This document shows positions 1 to 6,938 of a stretch of DNA of 19,043 nt, one piece after another. This DNA is from an uncultured Eubacteriales bacterium. GTDB lineage: Bacteria; Bacillota; Clostridia; UBA1381; UBA9506. The position numbers were made by a program, and so were the translations under genes. The number at the start of each line of letters is the position of its first letter. Positions within the stretch are counted from its first letter, which is position 1. The stretch is taken from the NCBI GenBank assembly GCA_900545185.1, contig UQYH01000033.1, positions 1 through 19,043 on the forward strand, read 5' to 3'. A model generated the notes under the pieces. That model searched no databases and had not been told where the DNA came from. It saw nothing but the letters and a program-made list of their open reading frames with translations.

Positions 1-171
1 TTGTTCCATTGTGTGTTTTGCTTTCCCGGAAAGGATATACACAACCTCGATAAATTTGTGCTTATGCAATACGGCTATATAGTCCTTACATTCATCGGAG
101 AGATGAATATGCACATGGTTATGCTGTTTAAAAAAATAATCCTTTTCAATGGTCACAACGCTATCTTTCAT
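1..171 (-). CDS. AraC-family-like transcriptional regulator, N-terminal part only
   Basis: Fifty-seven codons are open from an ATG at 171 to the window edge, so only the N-terminus is visible. The stretch HKHKFIEVVYILSGKAKHTM (residues 36-55) resembles the sugar-binding/dimerisation cupin that opens AraC-family regulators, where a histidine-rich strand is followed by a conserved 'E-V-x-Y-I-L-x-G' turn. The helix-turn-helix half would lie outside the window. An AAGGGA stands nine bases before the ATG, and a perfect consensus promoter lies about 30 bases further up. The gene diverges from the ASRT operon, which suggests it controls that operon, but this is inference. A stand-alone cupin protein is the main alternative, because no DNA-binding domain can be seen here. 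Confidence 0.62.
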   Translation of the reverse strand, partial: MKDSVVTIEKDYFFKQHNHVHIHLSDECKDYIAVLHKHKFIEVVYILSGKAKHTMEQ

Positions 172-207
172 ACCCCATAATCCCTTATGTTAAAATATTG
201 TATCCCC

Positions 208-236
208 ATTATACTATACATTTTTTCGGGTGTCAA
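208..236 (-). promoter_or_regulatory. Perfect sigma-A consensus promoter of the AraC-like gene
   Basis: On the minus strand the -35 box is TTGACA (231-236) and the -10 box is TATAAT (208-213), separated by exactly 17 bases. Both hexamers match consensus at all positions. Transcription should start near 200-202, giving a leader of about 30 bases before the ATG at 171. Confidence 0.85.
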
Positions 237-304
237 ATTAAAATTGTATTCAAAATGCCATATTTAGTGTGCAAATTCCTATAGTATTATGCAAAAAAAT
301 AGTC

Positions 305-310
305 TATACT
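305..310 (+). promoter_or_regulatory. Candidate -10 box of the ASRT-PTE-M24 operon
   Basis: TATACT at 305-310 is followed by GAAAC, the same string that follows the better-supported tyrS -10 box at 8275-8280. No convincing -35 box stands 16-18 bases upstream, so the promoter may need an activator, for which the divergent AraC-like protein is a natural candidate. If real, the RNA starts near 317 and favours the ATG at 344 over earlier starts. Confidence 0.3.
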
Positions 311-343
311 GAAACATATCATATGAAAGGCAGATGTTGCGGT

Positions 344-715
344 ATGAGCGGAAAAAAGCACTGGTATGTTGTGGACGGATATCGGCCGTCGCCCCGGCCC
401 GATCCGCAGGCGGATTATACAGGGCATGAAAGCATTATGATATTAAACACCAATTCTCAGGATGCACATGTTCTCATCAGCGTGTATTTTGAAGATCGTG
501 ACCCGGTTGAAGATATTCCTTATTTGGTTCCTGCCAAACGGGTGAGATGTTTTAAGACAGATGACAGCCAAGCGCTCGGTGGTCTTACCATTGGCGTGGG
601 TGTGCAATATTCCATGGAAATTAAGAGTGATGTCGGCGTGGTGATTCAGTATGGGCGGCTGGATGTACAGCAGCCCAACATGGCTTATATGGCGCTGATG
701 GCGCAAAGCGAATAA
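344..715 (+). CDS. Sensory rhodopsin transducer (ASRT) family protein
   Basis: The 123-residue product closely resembles Anabaena sensory rhodopsin transducer in length and layout. The opening GKKHWYVVDGYRP matches the family's 'W-x-(I/V)-x-(E/D)-GY-x-P' start. The core GHESIMILNTNSQDAHVLIS (residues about 27-46) matches its 'HE-x-x-x-ILN...DAHV-x-I' strand, and the end GVVIQYGRLD...NMAYM matches 'VVQHTRLD...NAL-S'. The fold is a small soluble beta-sandwich. Outside rhodopsin-bearing bacteria this superfamily has been proposed to bind small molecules such as sugars. No rhodopsin gene is visible here. ATG 344 is chosen because it reproduces the family N-terminus. A GAAAGG lies 13 bases upstream, which is a long spacing, so ATG 323 or GTG 269 remain possible. 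It is the first gene of an operon, 19 bases before the phosphotriesterase-family gene. Confidence 0.85.
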   Translation: MSGKKHWYVVDGYRPSPRPDPQADYTGHESIMILNTNSQDAHVLISVYFEDRDPVEDIPYLVPAKRVRCFKTDDSQALGGLTIGVGVQYSMEIKSDVGVVIQYGRLDVQQPNMAYMALMAQSE

Positions 716-734
716 AAGGAAGGAGTGCAGGATT

Positions 735-1781
735 ATGAACATAAAAAGCGTAAACGGTGTTTTAAGCCGGGACCGGTTAGGCATTACGGCGACTCATGAA
801 CACGTGTTGCTCGATTTAACGGCGTTTTATCAGGCGTTGCCCGTTCCGGGCATAGATGACCCGGCCACACAGAAGGTGGAAATGTGGAATTTGGGCATTT
901 TAAGCCGCGATTGTTATGCGCTCAAAGACAATTTGCTTTTAGCGGACGAAGACGTTGCCGCGGACGAACTGATGTTTTTCAAAAATGCAGGCGGCAACAC
1001 GATTGTGGACGCTTCGCTTCCCGGTATCGGCCGCAACCCGAAGGCGTTACGGCGCATTGCCGAAAAAACAGGGCTTAACATCATTATGGGCACGGGTTTT
1101 TATGTGGGCGAAACGCACCCGAAGGCGCTGGACAGCATGACCGATGAAGCAATCGGCGATCTGATGGTCGGTGAGCTGACGGAAGGTGTGGACGGCATTT
1201 GTGCGGGCTACATAGGCGAAATCGGCATCAGTGAAATTTTTGACGACAAAGAGCGGCGCGTGCTGCGTGCGGCGGCGATCGCGCACAAAAAAACGGGCGC
1301 GGCGATTAACGTGCATATCAACCCATGGACGACAAACGGCATTGAAGCGGCCGATATTTTGCTTTCAGCCGGTGTTGCGCCTGATAAAATCTGCATCAGC
1401 CATGTGGATGTTGAAAACCGTGAGGATTATATTTATGCGCTTTTGCAAAAGGGTGTGTATGTTGAATTTGACAACTTCGGCAAGGAGTATTATATCCGCC
1501 GTGAGGTAAGAAATTCCGGTTATGGTCTGTTTGTGCACGACACGGAACGCGTGGCGCTTTTAAAAAAGCTGATTGACGACGGTTTTGTGAATCAACTGCT
1601 GTTGGCCTGCGATGTGTGCCTTAAAAATCTGCTGCACAAATACGGCGGCTGGGGCTATGACCATGTTCTCAGCAATATTGTCCCCATGATGGAGGATGAG
1701 GGCATTACACAGGAACAAATTCTTACAATGCTACAGAAAAATCCGGCCGATTGGCTGTGTGGAAGGGAGCAACAAAAATGA
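735..1781 (+). CDS. Phosphotriesterase-family (PHP-type) metal-dependent hydrolase
   Basis: This 348-residue amidohydrolase-superfamily protein has the usual family length and a complete metal site. Visible ligands are H21 and H23 in THEHV, E162 in YIGEIG, H194 in NVHINPW, H223 in ISHVD and D293 in LACDV. The bridging residue is glutamate, as in E. coli PHP, rather than the carboxylated lysine of true organophosphate hydrolases. The late block YGGWGYDHVL (303-312) is also typical. Relatives hydrolyse lactones, esters or phosphoesters, and the substrate here is unknown. There is no signal peptide, so it should be cytosolic. AAGGAAGGAG ends 10 bases before ATG 735. Its last codon overlaps the next gene's ATG (ATGA), pointing to translational coupling with the M24 protein. 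Confidence 0.88.
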   Translation: MNIKSVNGVLSRDRLGITATHEHVLLDLTAFYQALPVPGIDDPATQKVEMWNLGILSRDCYALKDNLLLADEDVAADELMFFKNAGGNTIVDASLPGIGRNPKALRRIAEKTGLNIIMGTGFYVGETHPKALDSMTDEAIGDLMVGELTEGVDGICAGYIGEIGISEIFDDKERRVLRAAAIAHKKTGAAINVHINPWTTNGIEAADILLSAGVAPDKICISHVDVENREDYIYALLQKGVYVEFDNFGKEYYIRREVRNSGYGLFVHDTERVALLKKLIDDGFVNQLLLACDVCLKNLLHKYGGWGYDHVLSNIVPMMEDEGITQEQILTMLQKNPADWLCGREQQK

Positions 1782-2965
1782 TTCAATTACCATCAATACC
1801 GCTTGAGGAGTACAAGGAGAGAGTTATAAAGGTTCAGAAAGCAATGAAAAAAGAGGGTTACGACCTGATTTTGTGTTATGGTAACGAGGCAGAGCCGCAG
1901 TTTGTGAGATATTTTTCAGCATACTGGCCGTCGTTTGAAACGGCAGGTGTACTGATTGCGGCGGAGAGCGATCCGATTCTTCTGATAGGTCCCGAGAGCT
2001 TTACCTATGCTTCGGACAGATCCAAAATTGACAAAATTTGCAGAGTCAAGGCATTTCGTGAATCGTCAGAACCGGAGTATCCCGGAGAGACGCTTGATAC
2101 CTTTAACACAGTATTTGAAAAATTGATTGACAATAAAACAGTAACACGTTTCGGTGTTGCTGGCTTGCCGCTTATGACGATTGGCGTTTATGAGGCGCTG
2201 ACTGAAGCGCTGAAAGCTTATGGCGATGTTACAATAGAGAAAGCAGACGATATTGTGAATGATATTCGTATGCACAAAACTGAAAACGAGCTTGCCTGCA
2301 TGCGGGCAGCTGCCAAAATCACGGCGCAGACCTTTGATTACGTGTTAGCGAACATAAAGGTAGGCATGACGGAACAGCAGGTGGCAGGCCTTGCCCTTGG
2401 CAAAATGCATGAGCTTGGTGCAGAACGCGAGTCTTACCCTGTTTGGGTGCTGACGGGCAAGGGTTCCAATCAGGCGATCAGCCGTCCGCGGAATAAGGCG
2501 ATTTTAAAGGGCGATATGACGTTTATTCAGATTGGCGCACGTGTTGACGGCTATGCTTCATCCATTGGCAGACCTGTGGTTTTCGGTAAGGCAACAGATG
2601 AACAGCGCGAACTGATTGAAGTCGGCTATAAGGCACAGGCGGCTGTTATTGCCATGCTAAAAGCAGGCGTACCTGCTTGCGAGGTTGCAAAAGCGCATGT
2701 AAAGAATGTAACCGAAATGGGTTACGGCGACTGGCTTTTGTACGGACCATGTCACGGCAACGGCACCATGGAGGGTGAAGCGCCGTGGATTGAAACAAAT
2801 TCGGATTATCTTTTAGAGGAAAATATGACGTTTTGCGTTGATATTTTCTTGGGTTCTGGGGAAAAAGAAATCGGTCTTAGAATGGAAGATGTTGTTTGCA
2901 TCACAAAAGACGGTGTAGAGAACTTGACGAATTATCCGAGAGAACTGTTTGAGATTGAATGTTAA
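1778..2965 (+). CDS. M24 (Xaa-Pro aminopeptidase/creatinase fold) protein lacking most metal ligands
   Basis: The 395-residue product has the two-domain layout of aminopeptidase P, prolidase and creatinase: an N-terminal creatinase-like domain (about 1-160) and a C-terminal pita-bread domain (about 165-395). Of the five metal ligands of true M24 peptidases, the two aspartates are replaced by Q251 (FIQIG) and S262 (YASSIGR), and the first glutamate by D355 (CVDIF). H326 (CHGNG) and E370 (RMEDVV) remain. A dinuclear metal site is therefore unlikely. Creatinase is a known metal-free member that hydrolyses a C-N bond, so a non-peptidase hydrolase is a fair guess. ATG 1778 is chosen because it gives the ATGA overlap with the upstream gene and has GGAAGGGAG in front. 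An in-frame TTG at 1751 lies inside the upstream gene and lacks a good site. Confidence 0.85.
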   Translation: MIQLPSIPLEEYKERVIKVQKAMKKEGYDLILCYGNEAEPQFVRYFSAYWPSFETAGVLIAAESDPILLIGPESFTYASDRSKIDKICRVKAFRESSEPEYPGETLDTFNTVFEKLIDNKTVTRFGVAGLPLMTIGVYEALTEALKAYGDVTIEKADDIVNDIRMHKTENELACMRAAAKITAQTFDYVLANIKVGMTEQQVAGLALGKMHELGAERESYPVWVLTGKGSNQAISRPRNKAILKGDMTFIQIGARVDGYASSIGRPVVFGKATDEQRELIEVGYKAQAAVIAMLKAGVPACEVAKAHVKNVTEMGYGDWLLYGPCHGNGTMEGEAPWIETNSDYLLEENMTFCVDIFLGSGEKEIGLRMEDVVCITKDGVENLTNYPRELFEIEC

Positions 2966-3046
2966 AACCGTGGCGGGGTGTTTTGGTCAAAATGATTGAA
3001 CACGTCGGACACAGGCGTAACATACTTTGCGTGTAAAATCTGCCGG

Positions 3047-3084
3047 GGAATGAGTTCGGTATAATGCCGGGCTCATTCCTTTTT
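3047..3084 (+). terminator. Rho-independent terminator after the M24 gene
   Basis: GGAATGAG (3047-3054) pairs with CTCATTCC (3072-3079) and runs straight into TTTTT. The loop has a short CGG/CCG pairing of its own. It lies about 80 bases after the M24 stop and closes the ASRT-PTE-M24 operon. Confidence 0.8.
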
Positions 3085-3199
3085 ATTTCATACAAATTCG
3101 GATATTTTGTTTTTATTCAAATATGCCGAGGCTCTCCTTTTTAACGATATATTTATTTTTTTCCTATAGACGTTATCTGTTTTGGTGTGATATGATATC

Positions 3200-3412
3200 A
3201 TGAAACATATCGACAAATTTTGCAGACGCATCCCCGCAGAATCAATGGGATGTTACAATCGGCTTATGCCTGACTCACCCCGTGCCGTAACAGCAGCGAA
3301 AGGCGAAAAAGTGCCAATTCAAGGCCTTTCGGCGCAAATGTTTGTTTTTGACCGTAAATCAAACCTTTTGTCTATGGACTTTACAGAGCCTTCTGCGTTA
3401 CAATGGATGTAG
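3200..3412 (+). CDS. Unrecognised 70-residue open frame, doubtful gene
   Basis: An open frame of 70 codons starts at an ATG five bases after a TATGAT (3191-3196). I see no ribosome binding site, signal peptide, membrane segment or family motif. The product is basic at the start (MKHIDKFCRR) and has four cysteines or methionine-rich spots but nothing diagnostic. It fills the spacer before the damaged secreted-protein gene and could be a gene remnant or chance. The stop lies 32 bases before the next real start at 3445. Confidence 0.2.
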   Translation: MKHIDKFCRRIPAESMGCYNRLMPDSPRAVTAAKGEKVPIQGLSAQMFVFDRKSNLLSMDFTEPSALQWM

Positions 3413-3444
3413 AGAATAGTTCATTACAAGAAAGGATGGTAAAA

Positions 3445-4923
3445 ATGAGAAAAATGCTTTCGGTGGCACTGGGTTTTGTTCTTTTAACAAGTCTGCTGCT
3501 TGTCCCTTCGGGAGCGGCTGCGGCAGCACAACGGATTTACGAAGCAACGCGGTATATTGAAGAGGACTTCGACGGTCATACCGGCGTGGTGGCTTGCACT
3601 GGATGGTTCGGTGCTGCGTGCGCCGGGTGTAACCGCCATAACCGACACGGATTTTGCCGGTCAATGGTACAGCGTCCGTGTTTTGTATGATGTTAATACC
3701 GGTTATACCGAATGGTATGCGGCAGAATACGGCAGGGAGCTGACCTTAAAGGGAACCAATACAAGATTGATTGCAGAGGCAAACCGCGGCAAGCTGAACA
3801 GGCTTAATATTCAAAACTGCTCCTGTTTTTATGTGGATAATGTAAAAGCGTATGAATATGTAACGGCAGACGACGCTGAAAAACTGATTGCACAGGCAGA
3901 GCAAACCTTATCCACGGCAGATGTTGTAACGCCCTCCGTTGTCAGCTATACAGAGGAGGCTAAAGCAGACTTAAGCAATGCGATAGCGGCTGCAAAAGCA
4001 TCGGTGGCAGCAGCCGAAACCGCAGCGGATTTAGAAGCGGCAAGCAATGCGCTGCGTGCAGCCTATCAAAGCTTTTTGGGCAGCGGCGTGCAGGATTATA
4101 CAACAATTTTTGAAGGGGATTTTTCGGCCGACGGGAATTTATCTGACGGTACATTTTTGAAATACTGATCGATGGCCAACCTGCTTTGGATAATATGAAT
4201 ATTACCCTTCCTCAGCCTATTCGTAATGCAGGGCGTCTTTCGTTCTATGGCGGAGCGGAGAGCAAAATCTATATGGATAATCTAAAGCTGTATGATGCGG
4301 ATTTAGAATCCTTATCGCCGTCTGCTGCAAAAAAAGAAGTTCAGGTTGATCGGTATGCTTCGGCAGAGGTTCCGATTTATCCCGTATCGCAGGCGGCCAA
4401 CGATATGATTTTGGCCGATGACTATACCTATACCATCAGTGGCGAGCATACCGAAGATTTCAGCATCGTGCGCGGCGGTGTACTGGTTGTACCCGAAACG
4501 GCTGCGGTCGGTACAGCGGCAACCGTTACGGCAACCTCTAAGTACAATCCGCAGCTGACGGCAAGCACAACGGTAGAAATCATCGGCGGTCTCAGCAAAA
4601 AAATTGAGCTTTTTGAAGGTACAAAAAAGCTTGCATCGCCTCAAGAGGCAGAAGGTACAGCGATTGCCGCCAAACTTGCATTGACAAACGATACAACCGT
4701 TGCATACAGCGAAGGGGTGATTGCCGCGGTTTATAAAAATGGCGTGCTTGTTGATGCCGGTGTCGGCGCAGTCAAAGATTTGATTGGGGAAACCGTGGTA
4801 ACCCTCGATTTAAAGCTGCCCGAAGATAAAACCGGCGTGGCTGTTAAAATATTTGGATTGGAAAGCTTAACGACTTTAAAACCATTGCATGCACCTGAGT
4901 GCTTTGCAGAGGAAAAGAAGTAA
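3445..4923 (+). pseudogene. Secreted modular (lectin-like/FIVAR/Ig-like) protein, two frame breaks
   Basis: ATG 3445 has AAAGGA eight bases upstream and opens a clear Sec signal peptide (basic MRK, hydrophobic core, cut near AAAAAQ). The reading then breaks twice. It runs in one frame to about 3590 (ending near EEDFDG), in the next from about 3590 to the stop at 4166-4168, and back in the first from 4147 to 4923. The middle frame gives a module ending (QWYSVRVLYDVNTGYTEW... FYVDNVKAYEY) and a helical FIVAR-like segment rich in Ala/Glu. The last frame gives a second module ending (MDNLKLYDAD), then Ig-like beta domains and the clostridial C-terminal module ending VKIFGLESLTTLKPL. Both lectin-like modules keep head and tail but seem to lack the middle. 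The role was probably binding or processing of polysaccharide at the cell surface. An assembly error is the alternative to decay. Confidence 0.72.
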
Positions 4924-4959
4924 AAAGAAAAGTAAAATTTTAATAATGGAGTGTTTGCG

Positions 4960-5715
4960 ATGAAGAAAAAAGTTGCACTTTTGTTGGCCGGTGTTATGGC
5001 TGCAACATGCTTTACGGGTTGTGGTTCAAAAAAGAGCACAGCAGGGGATACCGAACATATGCGCTATTGGATGCCGCTGGACGCAGGCAGTGCGCATACG
5101 GTTTCGGAGTATGGCGAGACACCGTTTGCAAAGGAATGGCAGAAGCGAACGGGCGTTGATCTGGAGTTTGTACATCCGCCCCAGGGACAGGCCGGTGAAA
5201 AGTTTTCGATTATGATTGTTTCCGGCGATCTTCCCGATATTGTGGAGTATAGCTGGAATACCTATCCAGGCGGTGTTGACAAGGCTGTTTCGGACGGCTG
5301 CGTGCTGCAATTGAATGACATGATCGAAAAAAATTCTCCTGCCTTTTATCGGTATTTGCAGGAGAATCCCGAACTGGACAAGGCAGCAAAAACCGATGCC
5401 GGTTTCTATACCGGTTATCCGGGCATTATGGGTGATCCGAGTCTGGCTGTTTCGGCAGGATTGTATCTGCGAAAAGACTGGCTGAATGATCTGTCTTTGG
5501 CTGTTCCTGAAAAAATAGATGAGTGGGAAACCGATTTTAATTCGGTACGGCGCTCACGAACCATGATGCTGATTTCCAATTTTGTATGTATTGCTTTTGG
5601 CCTTGTTCTGATCCTGGTTCCGGTTAAACGTAACTACAATCCGATGAATGAATTGCTTAAGCTTTTGGATAAGAAGTTTGAAAACAGCGAAACGAGAGAA
5701 AACGAATTTGACTAG
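4960..5715 (+). pseudogene. Truncated LplA-type solute-binding lipoprotein fused to a membrane-protein tail
   Basis: ATG 4960 has GGAG eight bases upstream and begins a lipoprotein signal with lipobox F-T-G-C (C21). Residues about 30-190 match the N-terminal lobe of large ABC sugar-binding lipoproteins of the LplA type: PFAKEWQKRTGVDLEF, SGDLPDIVEYSW and LYLRKDWLNDL...VPEKIDEWE. Such proteins usually run to 450-550 residues. Homology stops near residue 190 (about position 5530). The last 60 residues carry one hydrophobic span (about 202-221) and a charged tail (NELLKLLDKKFENSE) that look like the end of an unrelated membrane protein. The rest of the binding protein and the expected permease genes are absent. 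The frame stays open, so a 251-residue product could be made, but it cannot be a working binding protein. Confidence 0.7.
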
Positions 5716-5842
5716 GGCTTTAAGCTTTGACAAGACATTAGCATAGAAGCAATTATATCATAGTTCTTGGAGAGGAACTCAAAAAACTACTACTTTTATT
5801 ATACGAGGAGTATCGGTGCAATACACTGCATCAAGGCAACAT
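5716..5842 (+). promoter_or_regulatory. Spacer before the fucosidase with a TTGACA box and a small inverted repeat
   Basis: TTGACA stands at 5727-5732, but the best -10 candidates (AATTAT or TATATC at about 5751-5759) fit poorly, with 18-21 base spacing. AGTTC (5762-5766) pairs with GAACT just before a run of A, an operator-like inverted repeat. A promoter is likely somewhere here because the gene upstream is broken, but I cannot fix it. Confidence 0.3.
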
Positions 5843-6806
5843 ATGAGCAATCGAGAATGGTTTAAAAATGCAAAATTCGGAATGTTTATCCACTGGGGGC
5901 TGTATTCTTTGCTGGGGGGGAGAATGGAAGGGGCAAAGAACGCCATACCCCGGCGAATGGCTGATGACATATTATAAAATCCCCATACGAGAATATGAAA
6001 AACTGGCACAGGCCTTTAACCCGATTTATTTCGATGCCGAAGAATGGGTTCGGCTTGCGAAAGAGGCAGGCATGCAATACGTGGAGCTGACAGCCAAGCA
6101 CCAAGAGGGATTTTGCCTGTTTAAATCGGAGGTTGACAGCTTTAACGTGGTGGATGCGACACCGTTTAAAAGAGATGTTGTGGCCGAAGTGGCAGAGGCC
6201 TGCAAAAAATACGGCTTAAAGCTCGGTCTGTATTATTCGCAAGAATTGGATTTTCGCGAGGAACATGGCGGCGGTGTATCCAGAGTCGATGAAAAGTTTG
6301 GCTGCGATTGGTCAAACACCTGGGATTTTCCCGATGCGAGCAAAAAAGATTTTTTGATTTGTTTTGAGAAAAAGATTAAGCCGCAGCTAAAAGAACTGCT
6401 GACCAAGTATGGTGATTTGCTTTTAATTTGGTTTGATGACCCCTGCGACATTACACCCGAACAAAGCATGGAGCTGTATCATCTTGTGAAAGAGTATCAG
6501 CCGGATTGCCTTGTGCCGTCGAGAGTAGGAAACGGAATCGGCGATATTTACTCTTACGGTGATAATGAAATAACAGATGAGGATTGCCGCGAAGGCTTGT
6601 GGGAAGCACCGATTACCATGAATGACACCTGGGCTTACGAGTCGTTTGATAACAACTGGAAAAGTGCCGACAGAATTATGGAGATCAAGGAGCATTTAAA
6701 CAGCCGTGGCGTTAACCTTTTGCTAAACGTAGGCCCCGACCATCTCGGCCGTATTCCGACACCCAGTATTGACATTCTTAAAGAGGTTGGAAGAAGAATT
6801 AAATAA
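5843..6806 (+). pseudogene. GH29 alpha-L-fucosidase, frameshifted at a G7 run
   Basis: The protein reads MSNREWFKNAKFGMFIHWGL from ATG 5843, with AAGG six to seven bases upstream, then breaks at seven G (5914-5920). Removing one G restores LLGGEWKGQRTPYPGEW and a continuous 320-residue GH29 enzyme. Other family blocks follow: VELTAKHQEGFCLF, the nucleophile D198 in IWFDD (coded at 6435-6437), and NSRGVNLLLNVGPDHLGRIP near the end. The length fits a catalytic domain without an added C-terminal domain. There is no signal peptide, so it would act on imported fucosides in the cytosol. The rest of the frame is intact, so the lesion is recent, phase-variable or a sequencing error. Its place after a sugar-binding lipoprotein fits glycan use. 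Confidence 0.85.
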
Positions 6807-6818
6807 ATGTGCCTTTTT

Positions 6819-6858
6819 AACAAGAGAGAGTTACTCGATATGGTTACTCTCTCTTGTT
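6819..6858 (+). terminator. 13-bp hairpin after the fucosidase, terminator-like
   Basis: AACAAGAGAGAGT (6819-6831) pairs perfectly with ACTCTCTCTTGTT (6846-6858) around a 14-base loop. The 3' flank on the plus strand is TGTTAAAA, a weak U tract. It sits 13 bases after the fucosidase stop, between convergent genes, so it may work for either direction. Confidence 0.55.
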
Positions 6859-6874
6859 TGTTAAAACCACGCGT

Positions 6875-6900
6875 CGGCGAGACGATGATAAGGCTCGCCG
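6875..6900 (-). terminator. 7-bp GC-rich hairpin after ychF, possible terminator
   Basis: CGGCGAG (6875-6881) pairs with CTCGCCG (6894-6900) over a 12-base loop, about 40 bases past the ychF stop. On the minus strand the stem is followed by ACGCGTGG and then TTTT, so the U run is displaced and termination is uncertain. Confidence 0.35.
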
Positions 6901-6938
6901 GCCGCTTGCTCTTGATTATCCGCATGGCTTATTTTACA

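Noticed and set aside
1751..1777. Longer N-terminus for the M24 protein from TTG 1751
   Set aside because: It lies inside the phosphotriesterase-family gene without a good binding site. ATG 1778 gives a normal ATGA overlap with GGAAGGGAG in front.
310..3211. 11-base string TGAAACATATC at 310-320 and 3201-3211
   Set aside because: Two copies of a short AT-rich word near candidate -10 boxes could be chance. No third copy or symmetry was seen.
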